Shown here: positions 1 to 8,601 of the stretch, in pieces
Numbering within the stretch: position 1 is the stretch's first letter
Layout: each line of letters starts with the position of its first letter
DNA from: Halorhodospira halophila
GTDB taxonomy: Bacteria; Pseudomonadota; Gammaproteobacteria; Nitrococcales; Halorhodospiraceae
Length of the DNA: 38,973 nucleotides
Assembly: GCF_016653405.1 (NCBI RefSeq)
Contig: NZ_NHSN01000030.1
Location: 1 to 38,973, forward strand
Direction of reading: 5' to 3'
Program-made: the position numbers and the translations under genes
Notes under the pieces: generated by a model
Database searches by the model: none
Seen by the model: only the letters and a program-made list of their open reading frames with translations
Told to the model about the DNA's origin: nothing

Positions 1-331
1 CCCCGCCCTGGCCCGCCTCGCCACGGCCTTCACCGTCCGCCCCGGCGCCCCGCGCCGGTACCTCGGCATCCGCCAAGTCATCCTCCCGGTAACGATGTGG
101 CACCGCGGTCAGGGCGTGGCTGCGCACGGCCCCCATATCCGGCTCGAGCGTGGCGCGCAGGATCTCGTTGCTCACCTCCAGGTACAGGCGCATGCGCTCC
201 AGGCAGTGCGTCCGGTCCTCCTCGCTCAGTTCGATGGCCTTGCGGTCGTCGGCTGCCGATCCACCGATGGCCATCATCAGACCCACGGCGGTGGCCGCTG
301 CAAGCGTGCGCCGGGACAGTCGGTTGCGCAT
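1..331 (-). CDS. Secreted protein, C-terminus cut by window edge
   Basis: An open frame runs from an ATG at 331 to the window edge without a stop, giving the first 110 residues. Residues 1 to about 27 form a typical signal peptide: an arginine-rich start (MRNRLSRRT), a hydrophobic A/V/L/M core and a likely cleavage after GGSAA. The mature part is charged, has a single cysteine (THCLERM) and no CxxCH haem motif in the visible part; the last residues are rich in Gly, Ala and Glu. A strong ribosome binding site (GAGGAGG) precedes the ATG. It starts 16 bases after the stop of the TonB-dependent receptor, so the two are probably co-transcribed and this may be an accessory periplasmic or exported protein of that uptake system. 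I do not recognise the family. Confidence 0.7.
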   Translation of the reverse strand, partial: MRNRLSRRTLAAATAVGLMMAIGGSAADDRKAIELSEEDRTHCLERMRLYLEVSNEILRATLEPDMGAVRSHALTAVPHRYREDDLADAEVPARGAGADGEGRGEAGQGG

Positions 332-347
332 GGTATCGCAGCCCTCC

Positions 348-2480
348 TCAGAAGCTAGCCCGCAGGCCGAGCCGGGCGTAGCGACCCGGATCGGCGTAGA
401 GCGAGGTATCGTTGCTGGTATCGAAGACGTTGTCGATGCCGGCGTAGAGGCGGACCTGCTCCCAGGCAGGCGGCCGGTAATGGCCCTGCAGATCCACTTG
501 GGTGAAGGCCTCCTGCGCCTGCTGGTCATCCGGGTCGATCTCATCAACATGGGAGCCGGTGTACTGCACCCGCGCCCGCCAGCCGAAGCGCTCCCCGTGC
601 TCGCCGGCCAGGGCCGCCCGGGCGCTCCACTCCGGGGCGTAGGGCAGCTCGTGTCGCTCGCCACGCTCGATGGCGTCGAGCCAGGTCACCCCCAGATCCA
701 CCCGCAGCCCGGCTGGCAGGGCCAGCTCGAGGCTGCCCTCGCTGCCGCCAATCCGTGCCTCGTCGTCAAGGTTGTAGAAACTGACATAGGGCTCGCCCCG
801 CCGTTCACGGGTGATGCGATCCTCGATGATAGTGTGGAAGACCGCCAGGTCGTAGCGGCTCTCGCGCACCGGGCCCAAGGCCCCGAGACTGCCGCTGAGA
901 CCGATCTCAACACTCTCGCTGCGCTCTGGATCGAGGTTGTGGGGGGCTTTCTCCGACGTCTCAACGGCGGCACCGAGCTGACGCCTCCCAGAGGGCTGCG
1001 CCGTGTCGGCGTAAAGATCACGCGCTGCAGGCACACTGTACCCTTGGGCGTAATTGAGCCGCAGCCGCGCCGCCGGCGCGAAGGCATAGACAATGCCGCC
1101 TTCGACCGCCGTATTGTCGGCGTCATCCAGGCTGCTGTCGTCGTAACGGGCGCCGTAGACCAGATCCAGCCGGTCGGTAACCGCCCACTCGTGCTGCGCG
1201 AAGGCGGCGGCATCCCAGCGGGTTTCGCTGCCGCTGACCAACTGGTGGTCCTCGTACTCGTGGTCGCGGTGCTCGGCACCGAGTTGCACGCTGTGCGCCC
1301 GCCCCGGGGTCCAGCTGGCGATCAGTTCCTGGCGCCAGTCCGTGAGTGTCACGTCCCGGTCGCGCTCCTTGGGCCGCTCCCCCGCGGAATAGCCCAGCGT
1401 GGTCCACGGCTCGCTGGTGACGATCCGCTCCTTCTCGTAGACGCTACGGTAGCTGCGGAAGAAGAGGTTGAGCGTCCCGGTGGCCTGCCAGTCCGCCGCC
1501 GCGGCGAGCCCCAGGCGCTGGTTGTCATCGAGCCAGCGGGCGGGGATGTTCGCCACCGCGCCGTCATTCCCATCATCAACCTGCGTCGGTCCGATGTTGA
1601 TGTAGTCGCGCTCCCGCTCTTCGTGCAGGTAATCGGCCTGCAGGGTAACCTGCAGGTCATCGGTGAAGAAGTGCTCCAGCGTACCGGCTAGGGTGTAGAC
1701 GTCGGCTTCGTCCCGGCGGTCTTCGTCGATGGTATAGCGTTCTTGGACGTCGTAATCCGCAAACTTGTCGGGCTTAATGCCCCGTCGCCCCTCTGGCAGC
1801 ACCGTGGCGGTCTCGCTGTATGCCGCCCGGGATGTAGCCTGGGCGTCGACCCGGAAGCGGGTGTCGAGACCGCCGCCGTGCAGACCGAGGGCGGCCTTGT
1901 AACGATCCGCCTCGGCATCCTCCGTGCGGGCACCGGCCTGCACGTCGATGTCCCCATGGAGACCGGGTTCCGGCTTGCGGGTGATGACATTGATCACGCC
2001 CCCGAGGGCGTCGGCGCCGTAGAGCACGCTGCCCGGCCCCTTGACGATCTCGATGCGCTCGATGCTCCCCGTGGGGATGCGGTTGAGCTCGTAGCGCCGG
2101 CTGGGCTCGCCGAGGACCCGGCGGCCATCGATGAGGATCACGTTGTCCTCGCGCCGCGCCCCGCGGATGCTTGCCTGGGTGCCGTCGGGGCTGACGAACA
2201 GGCTCGACTCGCGGCGCAGGACCTCACCGAGATCCGCGCCGCCGCTGCGCTCGATCTGCTCACGGTCGATGACTTCCACACTGCTCGGACTCCGCTCCCG
2301 CGCCCGCTCGCTGCGGGTGCCCGTGGTGACGGTCACCTCGGGCAGAACCTTGGCGTGGGCCGGATCGACGCCGCCGCTTGCCGGCGCCTGCTCAGAGCCG
2401 GCCATCGCCCATCCAGAGCTGACAGCCAAGCCGAAGATCCCCAATAGGATCAGGGAACGGCCCGGTTTCCAGGTGGTCAT
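348..2480 (-). CDS. TonB-dependent outer-membrane receptor (FepA/CirA type)
   Basis: 710-aa outer-membrane receptor that would import an iron complex or similar ligand using TonB energy. It has an N-terminal signal peptide (to about residue 28), a TonB-box-like stretch (EVTVTTGTR, about residues 48-56), a plug domain with the usual motifs (IRGARREDNVILIDGRR; VKGPGSVLYGADALGGVINV) and a long beta-barrel ending in the aromatic C-terminal residue F typical of barrel insertion. The length is normal for siderophore receptors. A Fur-like box lies about 45 bases upstream of the ATG, and a secreted-protein gene follows 16 bases downstream. The substrate cannot be read from sequence; ferric siderophore or catecholate is favoured by the CirA/FepA-like plug and the Fur site, but haem or cobalamin is not excluded. 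Confidence 0.9.
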   Translation of the reverse strand: MTTWKPGRSLILLGIFGLAVSSGWAMAGSEQAPASGGVDPAHAKVLPEVTVTTGTRSERARERSPSSVEVIDREQIERSGGADLGEVLRRESSLFVSPDGTQASIRGARREDNVILIDGRRVLGEPSRRYELNRIPTGSIERIEIVKGPGSVLYGADALGGVINVITRKPEPGLHGDIDVQAGARTEDAEADRYKAALGLHGGGLDTRFRVDAQATSRAAYSETATVLPEGRRGIKPDKFADYDVQERYTIDEDRRDEADVYTLAGTLEHFFTDDLQVTLQADYLHEERERDYINIGPTQVDDGNDGAVANIPARWLDDNQRLGLAAAADWQATGTLNLFFRSYRSVYEKERIVTSEPWTTLGYSAGERPKERDRDVTLTDWRQELIASWTPGRAHSVQLGAEHRDHEYEDHQLVSGSETRWDAAAFAQHEWAVTDRLDLVYGARYDDSSLDDADNTAVEGGIVYAFAPAARLRLNYAQGYSVPAARDLYADTAQPSGRRQLGAAVETSEKAPHNLDPERSESVEIGLSGSLGALGPVRESRYDLAVFHTIIEDRITRERRGEPYVSFYNLDDEARIGGSEGSLELALPAGLRVDLGVTWLDAIERGERHELPYAPEWSARAALAGEHGERFGWRARVQYTGSHVDEIDPDDQQAQEAFTQVDLQGHYRPPAWEQVRLYAGIDNVFDTSNDTSLYADPGRYARLGLRASF

Positions 2481-2525
2481 ATCGATGCCCTCTCTCGGAT
2501 GCCTGCAGGATACGGGCGTAATCTA

Positions 2526-2544
2526 AATGAGAACGCTTCGCATT
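2526..2544 (-). promoter_or_regulatory. Fur-box-like operator upstream of TonB receptor
   Basis: On the reverse strand the 19-mer reads AATGCGAAGCGTTCTCATT. Apart from the centre it is an imperfect palindrome, and it agrees at 15 of 19 positions with the common proteobacterial Fur-site form AATGAGAATGATTCTCATT. It lies 46 bases upstream of the receptor start and just before a possible -10 (TAGATT), where Fur would block transcription. The site was read by eye; no matrix score was computed. Confidence 0.6.
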
Positions 2545-2696
2545 GCTATTGATGCAGCGCAATCACCGGGCCGGAAGAGGGCAGTGCGCCTTTCTGCCGC
2601 ACATGGCAGGCCCCAGCGTCGGCCCAACTAGGCGGCCGGATCGAACGGCCCAGGCGAGCCGCTCAAAGGCATCGGGCTGATTCCGGCATGGAGCGA

Positions 2697-2720
2697 CGGC
2701 GGAGCCACAGGGCTCCGCCG
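2697..2720 (-). terminator. Hairpin downstream of hcp
   Basis: A perfect 10-bp inverted repeat (CGGCGGAGCC / GGCTCCGCCG) with the four-base loop ACAG starts 36 bases after the hcp stop. There is no T-run, so it may be a 3'-end stabiliser or a Rho-assisted terminator. The rest of 2545-2756 holds nothing else I can support. Confidence 0.5.
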
Positions 2721-2756
2721 CCGATGGGCTGGTTGCATGGTGGTGGTGACGCCAGC

Positions 2757-4052
2757 TCAGGCCGTGGCGGCCGCCTGCTGCGCGTCCAGCTGCGGGGTGT
2801 CGCCGGTAAGTCGCAGGTCGTAGCGCTCGGCCAGGGCCCGGAACAGGTTGTCGCTGAGGAAGGCCGGCGGGTTGGGCCCGAGGGTGATCCCCCGCACGTC
2901 GAGGCTGAGCAGTGTCAGCAGCACCGCCACCGCCTTTTGCTCGAACCAGCTGATAACCAGGGTCAGCGGCAGGTCGTTGACGTTGCAATCGAGCGCCCGG
3001 GCCAGGCCCAGAGCCACCTGGATGGCGCCGTAGGCGTCGTTGCACTGGCCCATGTCGAGCAGCCGCGGGAAGCCCAGGTGGGTACCGAACGACTGGTCGC
3101 GGATGCGGAATTTGCCGCAGCCGAGGGTCAGCACGAAGCTGTCCGCCGGGGTGGCCGCCGCATAGTCGTTGAAGTAATTCCGGCTGCGGTGGGCGCCATC
3201 GCAGCCGCCGATCAGGTAGAACTGGCTGATCTGACCGTTCTGGTAGGCCTCGAGCAGCGTGCCGGCGTTCTCCAGCAGGACGGTGTGGTGGAAACCGACG
3301 GTGGATTCGCCCGTGATCGCCTCGTCACAGGGCGCGCAGCGACGCGCCGCCTCGATCACCGGGGTGAAGTCGCCGTCGGTGATGCGCTGGCCGCCGCTGA
3401 CCGCCGTGCTGCGCGTGGTGAACAGTCGCTCCGCATACCGCTCGGCGGGCGGCATGACACAGTTGGTGGTAACCAGGATGGCCCCGGGGAACGCCTTGAA
3501 CTCGCGCTTCTGCTCCTGCCAGGCCCCGCCGTAGTGACCGGCCAGGTTGGGGTGCTGGTGGAGCGTCGGGTACATGTGCGCCGGCAGCATCTCGCCGTGG
3601 GTGTAAACCTGGATGTCGGTCCCCTCCACCTGCTGGAGCAGATGGTAGAGGTCGAGCAGGTCGTGGCCGCTGACCAGGATCCCCGGACCCGCCCGGGTAC
3701 CCTCGGGTACGGTGGCCGGCTGCGGCTGACCGAAGGTCTCGACATGGGCGGCGTCGAGCATCTCCATGACCCGCAGGTTCATCTGCCCGCAGCGCAGGCA
3801 GAGCTCGAGCAGCGATTCGAGATCGAAGTTGACGTTGGTCATGGTGGCGAACAGCGCCTCCTCCATGAAGGCTGCCACCTCCGGGTCGTGACGGCCGAGC
3901 CGGCGGGCGTGGTGGGCGTATGCGGCCATCCCCTTGAGGCCGTAGAGCAGCAGCTGCTGCGCCGAGTGGCAGTCCTCATCCTTGCCACAGACGCCGGGGG
4001 AGACATTGCACGCCTCCTGACGGCGGACTTGCTCGCACTGATCGCAGAACAT
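2757..4052 (-). CDS. hcp: Hydroxylamine reductase / hybrid-cluster protein, short form
   Basis: 431-aa Hcp, a cytoplasmic Fe-S enzyme that reduces hydroxylamine and is linked to NO reduction and protein S-nitrosylation. The N-terminal cluster ligands are C3, C6, C15 and C22 (C-x2-C-x8-C-x6-C). The expected hybrid-cluster ligands are all visible: H130 (SGHDL), E154 (YTHGEML), C198 (TTNC), C284 (GGCDGA), C312 (GCGK), C337 (GQCNDAY), E371 and K373 (WFEQK). E. coli Hcp is about 550 aa; here one helical segment of about 110-120 residues after the N-terminal cluster is absent, as in the class 3 (archaeal/thermophile) proteins. The ATG at 4052 was chosen because MFCDQCEQ matches family N-termini and GAGGGGG lies just upstream. 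No hcr reductase gene is adjacent. An NsrR-like site and nsrR itself lie directly upstream. Confidence 0.92.
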   Translation of the reverse strand: MFCDQCEQVRRQEACNVSPGVCGKDEDCHSAQQLLLYGLKGMAAYAHHARRLGRHDPEVAAFMEEALFATMTNVNFDLESLLELCLRCGQMNLRVMEMLDAAHVETFGQPQPATVPEGTRAGPGILVSGHDLLDLYHLLQQVEGTDIQVYTHGEMLPAHMYPTLHQHPNLAGHYGGAWQEQKREFKAFPGAILVTTNCVMPPAERYAERLFTTRSTAVSGGQRITDGDFTPVIEAARRCAPCDEAITGESTVGFHHTVLLENAGTLLEAYQNGQISQFYLIGGCDGAHRSRNYFNDYAAATPADSFVLTLGCGKFRIRDQSFGTHLGFPRLLDMGQCNDAYGAIQVALGLARALDCNVNDLPLTLVISWFEQKAVAVLLTLLSLDVRGITLGPNPPAFLSDNLFRALAERYDLRLTGDTPQLDAQQAAATA

Positions 4053-4071
4053 GGGCACCCCCTCACTTAAC

Positions 4072-4090
4072 GATGTATTTTTGGTACACC
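4072..4090 (-). promoter_or_regulatory. Candidate NsrR operator of hcp
   Basis: The forward-strand sequence GATGTATTT-T-TGGTACACC starts 20 bases upstream of the hcp ATG. The left half matches the reported NsrR half-site GATGYATTT completely; the right half matches its complement at about 5 of 9 positions. The inner GTA...TAC dyad supports a symmetric operator, and nsrR is the next gene. The identification rests on a remembered consensus and the context. Confidence 0.5.
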
Positions 4091-4176
4091 GAATAGTGCC
4101 CAGTCGGCTGCCCTCGGTCAAGGGACCGGGGCCCGGCGGTGGCCGGCAGCGATGGCGAGCGGCCGCGGGCGGTGGA

Positions 4177-4635
4177 TCAGCCCCCGGCGAAGGTGGCCGG
4201 GGTCTCGTTGAGGGGCAGGCGCCGCAGCTGTTGCGCCGTGCCGGGGTCGGCAAGCAACTGTTCGAGGGTGAAACCGTCCAGGTACTCGATGAATTGGTCC
4301 CGGGCGCCGTTGAGGACCCGTTTGAGCGAGCAGTGCCCACACAGGGGGCAGGGACCGCGGTCGCAGTGGATGAGCTCCAGGCTGTCCTCCATCAGGCGCA
4401 CCACCTCGCCGACGCGGATCTCCGCCGGCTCGCGGGCGAGCTGCAATCCGCCCGACCGGCCCTGGGTGGTGTGCAGGTAGCCGTGGCGGGACAGCCGATG
4501 GACCACCTTGCGCAGATGCTCCTGAGAGATCCCGTAGGCGCCGGCGATCTCGCGCATGGTCACGCGCCGCGCGCCCTGGGCGCCGGCGTAGAGGAGCACG
4601 CGCAGGGCATAGTCGGTGTAGTAGGTCAGCTCCAT
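4177..4635 (-). CDS. nsrR: Rrf2-family NO-sensing repressor NsrR
   Basis: 152-aa Rrf2-type winged-helix regulator. The DNA-binding domain occupies about residues 1-80 (MELTYYTDYALR; GISQEHLRKVVHRLS; TTQGRSGGLQL). The three cysteine ligands C91, C96 and C102 have the NsrR spacing C-x4-C-x5-C, and D8, the fourth ligand reported for NsrR, is also present; C99 is an extra cysteine. This favours NsrR over IscR or RirA. The start at 4635 gives the standard N-terminus, with AAGGA nine bases upstream. It is followed by hcp on the same strand, the best-known NsrR target, separated by 124 bases that contain a candidate operator. The upstream A+T-rich stretch (TATAGGTATAC) may be its promoter. Confidence 0.88.
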   Translation of the reverse strand: MELTYYTDYALRVLLYAGAQGARRVTMREIAGAYGISQEHLRKVVHRLSRHGYLHTTQGRSGGLQLAREPAEIRVGEVVRLMEDSLELIHCDRGPCPLCGHCSLKRVLNGARDQFIEYLDGFTLEQLLADPGTAQQLRRLPLNETPATFAGG

Positions 4636-4714
4636 GGCGATGGGTCCTTGATCGAACCCACCCAGTATACCTATACCGCCATCGCCCCGCGTTCGCCGTG
4701 CCGGGCGCGCACCC

Positions 4715-5218
4715 TCAGAAGCGTGCCAGGACCGCCTGCGCCTGCTGCCAGTCGGCGCCGTCCGGGGCGGTGGCCACCGAGACGCCGGCGTCGTGGTCCC
4801 GCACCAGATAGAGCACGCCGTCGAGCACGGCAACGAGGACCTCGTGCTCGGTCTCGGCCCGCACGATCTCCTCGAACCACCGCTTGCGGGCCGGCCACGC
4901 CAGCTGGGGGTCCACCAGCACGACCTTGCGTGCAGCCACCAGTCCTTGGTGGTTACGCTGCAGCCGCTCCCGGGTCTCCATCAGCAGGGCGGCGACCGCC
5001 CCGCGGGGATCGAGCGGCGTGGCCTGGCGCGCCTCGTCGAGCCGACACTGGACATGCTCAGCGAAATCGATCAGCCGGACCACCGCCGCCCGCTCGGCGG
5101 CGAGCGCCCCGGGCGAGGCGTTGAGCGCCAGGATCATCTGCATGCTCTGGAACTGCGCCTCGCTGGTCAGGCAGGTGCAAAGGGTATCGAGTTCTCGCGG
5201 GGTCCGGATCGCCGACAT
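4715..5218 (-). CDS. Hypothetical protein, 167 aa
   Basis: I do not recognise this protein. It is soluble (no signal peptide or membrane segment), largely helical in character and rich in Ala, Arg, Leu and Glu, with cysteines clustered near the N-terminus (LCTCLT) and one in HVQCRL. The ATG at 5218 is preceded by GGAG at a suitable distance; longer in-frame extensions upstream lack conserved-looking sequence. It lies on the same strand as nsrR and hcp, 79 bases before the nsrR start, so co-expression with the nitrosative-stress genes is possible, but the nsrR promoter probably lies in that gap. Codon use and GC look like its neighbours. Confidence 0.6.
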   Translation of the reverse strand: MSAIRTPRELDTLCTCLTSEAQFQSMQMILALNASPGALAAERAAVVRLIDFAEHVQCRLDEARQATPLDPRGAVAALLMETRERLQRNHQGLVAARKVVLVDPQLAWPARKRWFEEIVRAETEHEVLVAVLDGVLYLVRDHDAGVSVATAPDGADWQQAQAVLARF

Positions 5219-5557
5219 GGCAGGGTTGCTCCGTGTGGGTGACTGCTCCAGTGCAGGTTCCCTTGCTTGAGCAGGTTCCGTGCCAATGCGCTGCAGGCGG
5301 TGCCCGGCGGGCGCTCCGCGCCGCAATGCCCGGCCCTTGAGCTGGATTTGTAAGATTTCCAGACAGACGGCTGAGCCGCGGCCTGGCACGCCCCCCCCGC
5401 CGCCCGGCACGGATGAAGACGCGAGCGGCCATTCGTCGGTTTTTTTGACACCCGCTCGGGCAGCCCGCGGAATGCGGTCGCCGCGGCGGACCCGCCTGAC
5501 AGCGTGCGCGCGCTGGGCTACATTGCAGGCTGGGAACCATGATGCGGGAGGTCGCAG
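5219..5557. other. Divergent intergenic region
   Basis: This 339-base gap separates the reverse-strand hypothetical gene from the forward hydroxylase gene. It contains an A+T-rich patch with the short inverted repeat CTGGA...TCCAG (about 5341-5361), a C/G-rich tract (5390-5410), a T7 run followed by TTGACA (5445-5450) without a convincing -10, and a better promoter at 5496-5524 reported separately. No supported small gene was found. Confidence 0.5.
5496..5524 (+). promoter_or_regulatory. Candidate sigma70 promoter for UbiH-like gene
   Basis: CTGACA (5496-5501) and TACATT (5519-5524) are separated by 17 bases. Transcription would start near 5531, giving a leader of about 27 bases that carries GGGAGG in front of the GTG start at 5558. 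Confidence 0.45.
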
Positions 5558-6763
5558 GTGAACACGCCCCGGCTTTGCCACGATGTGGTGGTCGTCGGCG
5601 GTGGCATGGTGGGCGCCGCCGTGGCCGCCGACTTCGCCGGCCGCGGCTGGCGGGTGGGACTGATCGAGACCACCGGCCCCAAGCCCGTCGACGCCGGCAC
5701 CCCCTACCGCCTCCGGGTCTCGGCACTGAACCTCGGCTCGGAGCACTACCTCGATGAGCTCGGGGCCTGGCACGCAATCCGCACCACCCGCGCCTGCCCC
5801 TACCGGCGGCTGCAGGTCTGGGACGATGACAGCCCGGCCCGGCTGACCTTCACCGCCGGGGAGCTCGGCCCCGACACCGATCACCTCGGGCACATCGTGG
5901 AGAACGACCTGGTCCAGGACGCGCTCTGGTCGGTGCTCGAGCACGCCGGCACGGTCCACCGGTACTGCCCGAACGAGACCAGCCGCCTGGAGCCGGCCCC
6001 CTTCGGCGCCACGGTGCGCCTCGATGACGGCCGCCGGGTCCACGGCAACCTGGTCATCGCCGCCGACGGTGCGCAGTCACGGCTGCGCCAGTCGGCGGGG
6101 ATCCCGGTGACGGTCCGCGACTATCGCCAGCACGCAGTCGTCGCCGAGGTGACCACCCGGCCGGGACAGCAGGACATCACCTGGCAGCGTTTCCTGCCCG
6201 AGGGACCGCAAGCCTTCCTGCCACTGCTCGGCTCGCGGGCTTCGCTGGTGTGGTACACCACCCCGGACCGGGCTCGGCAACTCGCCGAGCTGGCGCCGGA
6301 GCAGCTGGGCCAGAGCATCGAGGCGGCCTTCCCGGCCGAACTCGGCGGGATCGAGTCGGTGGTGCAGCGGGCCAACTTCCCGATCCGGGCGCAGCACGCC
6401 CACTGCTACCAGGCGCCGGGCCTGGTCCTGATCGGGGATGCCGCGCACACCATCCACCCGCTGGCCGGCCAAGGCGTCAACCTGGGGCTGCGGGACGCCC
6501 GGGCATTGGCCCGCCACGTGTCGGCAGCGGTCGAGGCGGGCTACGCACCGGACGACCCGCGGGTGCTCAGCGCCTACGCCCGCGAGCGACGCCAGGACAA
6601 CCAACTGATGCAGTCGGCGATGACGGCCATCCACGGGCTCTTCGGCGCCCCGTGCCGGCGCCTGGCCTCTCTGCGCCGCTTTGGGCTGCGCCTGGCCGAC
6701 CACGCCGGGCCGGCCAAGCGCCTCGCCCTGCGCTACGCCAGCCACGGGCGGTGGGCCGGCTGA
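5558..6763 (+). CDS. UbiH/UbiF/VisC-family FAD-dependent hydroxylase
   Basis: 401-aa class A flavoprotein monooxygenase, probably a ubiquinone-ring hydroxylase acting at the membrane surface. It has an N-terminal Rossmann dinucleotide motif (VVVVGGGMVG, residues 10-19), the family stretch RVSALN, a middle DG motif (AADGAQSR) and the FAD-ribityl motif GDAAHTIHPLAGQG at about 290. The start is GTG at 5558, preceded by GGGAGG; no ATG in frame gives the complete Rossmann fold. Which ring position it hydroxylates (UbiH, UbiI, UbiF or a broad-range homologue) cannot be settled from sequence. It is monocistronic by layout and converges on aspS with a 15-base gap. Confidence 0.85.
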   Translation: MNTPRLCHDVVVVGGGMVGAAVAADFAGRGWRVGLIETTGPKPVDAGTPYRLRVSALNLGSEHYLDELGAWHAIRTTRACPYRRLQVWDDDSPARLTFTAGELGPDTDHLGHIVENDLVQDALWSVLEHAGTVHRYCPNETSRLEPAPFGATVRLDDGRRVHGNLVIAADGAQSRLRQSAGIPVTVRDYRQHAVVAEVTTRPGQQDITWQRFLPEGPQAFLPLLGSRASLVWYTTPDRARQLAELAPEQLGQSIEAAFPAELGGIESVVQRANFPIRAQHAHCYQAPGLVLIGDAAHTIHPLAGQGVNLGLRDARALARHVSAAVEAGYAPDDPRVLSAYARERRQDNQLMQSAMTAIHGLFGAPCRRLASLRRFGLRLADHAGPAKRLALRYASHGRWAG

Positions 6764-6778
6764 CGCGGCGCCGGGCGG

Positions 6779-8563
6779 CTACTCGGAGCCGCTGACCCGC
6801 CGCAGGCGGATGCCCAGCTCGCGCAGCTGCGCCTCGCCCACCTCGGCCGGCGCCTCGGTGAGCATGCAGGTGGCGGTCTGGGTCTTGGGGAAGGCCATGA
6901 CCTCACGGATCGAGTCGGCGCCGGCCATGAGCATGACCAGCCGGTCCATGCCGAAAGCGATCCCGCCGTGGGGCGGGCAGCCGTACTGCAGGGCGTCGAG
7001 CAGGAAGCCGAACTTGGAACGGGCCTCTTCCTCGCCGATACCCAGAAGCCCAAAGACCGCTTGCTGCATCTGCGGGTCGTGGATACGGATCGAGCCGCCG
7101 CCGAGCTCGACGCCGTTGAGCACGCAGTCGTAGGCCCGCGAGACCAGCGCCTCGGCGTCCTGTTGCTGCAGCTCGGCCGGGTCCTGGACACACGGTGCGG
7201 TGAACGGGTGGTGCAGGGAGTAGAGACGCCCGTCTTTCTCGTCGTACTCGAACATCGGGAAATCGACCACCCACAGCGGGCGCCAGGCGTCCTCGACCAG
7301 TTCCATGTCGTGGCCAATACGCACCCGCAGCGCGCCGAGGGCGTCGTTGACGACGCTGGCCCGGTCGGCGCCGAAGAAGACCACATCGCCCGCCTGGGCG
7401 CCGGTGCGCTCGAGGATACCCTGTACGGCGTCCTCGGTGAGGAACTTGACGATGGGCGACTGCAGCCCCTCCACGCCCTGGCCCGGGTCGTTGACCTTGA
7501 TGTAGGCCAGCCCCTTGGCGCCGTAACGGCCGACGAACTCGGTGTAGTCGTCGATCTGCTTGCGGGTCAGCGCCCCCCCGCCGGGTACGCGCAGGGCCGC
7601 CACGCGGCCACGCGGATCCTGCGCCGGCGCCGAGAAGACCTTGAAGTCCACGTCGCGGACCAGGTCGGCCACCTCGATCAGTTCGAGCGGGATGCGCAGA
7701 TCCGGCTTGTCGGAACCGAAGCGGTCCATGGCCTCGGCGTAGCGCATGCGCGGGAAGGGATCGGGCAGCTCGACGCCGAGGACCTGGCGGAAGAGCTGGC
7801 GGAGCATCCGCTCGGTGACCCCCATGACGGCCTCTTCGTCGACGAAGGCGGCCTCCATGTCGAGCTGGGTGAACTCCGGCTGGCGGTCGGCGCGCAGGTC
7901 CTCGTCACGGAAGCAGCGCACGATCTGGTAATAGCGGTCGAAGCCGGCCATCATCAGCAGCTGCTTGAACAGCTGCGGCGACTGCGGCAGCGCGAAGAAG
8001 CGGCCGGTGTGGGTGCGGCTGGGCACCAAGTAGTCGCGCGCGCCCTCGGGGGTGGCCCGCGTCAGCATCGGCGTCTCGATGTCGAGAAAGCCCTCGTCCT
8101 CCAGGTGGCGACGGATCACCGAACTCACCCGGGCGCGCAGCTGCAGTCGCTGCTGCATCTCGGGACGGCGCAGATCCACGTAGCGGTGGCGCAGGCGCAC
8201 GTCCTCGCCCACCTGCTCGTGCTCGTCGAGCTGGAACGGCGGGGTCTTGGCGGTGTTGAGCACCTCCACCGCCTGGCCCAGGACCTCGACCCGGCCGGAG
8301 TGCAGGTCCGGGTTCTCGGTGCCCTCCGGGCGGTGCCGGACGCGGCCGGTGATGCGCAGGACGTACTCGTTGCGAGCGCGGTCGGCGGCAGCGAACGCCG
8401 CCTCGGTGTCGGGATCGACCACCACCTGCACCAGGCCGGCCCGATCGCGCAGATCGATGAAGATGATGCCGCCGTGGTCCCGCCGCCGGTGCACCCAGCC
8501 GCAGAGCGTGACTTCAGTGTCCAGGTGGGTTTCGCAGATCTCGCCGCAGTAGTGACTACGCAT
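6779..8563 (-). CDS. aspS: Aspartyl-tRNA synthetase
   Basis: 594-aa bacterial-type class II AspRS, which charges tRNA-Asp (and possibly tRNA-Asn if no AsnRS is present). It shows the N-terminal OB anticodon-binding domain ([21 protein letters not shown]), class II motif 1 ([20 protein letters not shown]), motif 2 ([18 protein letters not shown]), the bacterial GAD insertion and motif 3 ([14 protein letters not shown]). The ATG at 8563 gives MRSHYCGE, matching family N-termini; only a weak GGAAAA precedes it. A good sigma70 promoter lies directly upstream, so it need not depend on the kaiCB transcript. Confidence 0.97.
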   Translation of the reverse strand: MRSHYCGEICETHLDTEVTLCGWVHRRRDHGGIIFIDLRDRAGLVQVVVDPDTEAAFAAADRARNEYVLRITGRVRHRPEGTENPDLHSGRVEVLGQAVEVLNTAKTPPFQLDEHEQVGEDVRLRHRYVDLRRPEMQQRLQLRARVSSVIRRHLEDEGFLDIETPMLTRATPEGARDYLVPSRTHTGRFFALPQSPQLFKQLLMMAGFDRYYQIVRCFRDEDLRADRQPEFTQLDMEAAFVDEEAVMGVTERMLRQLFRQVLGVELPDPFPRMRYAEAMDRFGSDKPDLRIPLELIEVADLVRDVDFKVFSAPAQDPRGRVAALRVPGGGALTRKQIDDYTEFVGRYGAKGLAYIKVNDPGQGVEGLQSPIVKFLTEDAVQGILERTGAQAGDVVFFGADRASVVNDALGALRVRIGHDMELVEDAWRPLWVVDFPMFEYDEKDGRLYSLHHPFTAPCVQDPAELQQQDAEALVSRAYDCVLNGVELGGGSIRIHDPQMQQAVFGLLGIGEEEARSKFGFLLDALQYGCPPHGGIAFGMDRLVMLMAGADSIREVMAFPKTQTATCMLTEAPAEVGEAQLRELGIRLRRVSGSE

Positions 8564-8601
8564 GGTTTTTTCCGGATTGGTGGTCGGGCCAAAGGGGGGC
8601 A

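Noticed and set aside
4053-4340. Upstream extension of hcp to 4340
   Set aside because: The added residues are Pro/Arg/Ser-rich shadow of nsrR; MFCDQCEQ is the true family start.
5445-5473. Promoter with perfect TTGACA
   Set aside because: The sequence 17 bases downstream (CGGAAT) is not a -10; the CTGACA/TACATT pair at 5496-5524 is better.
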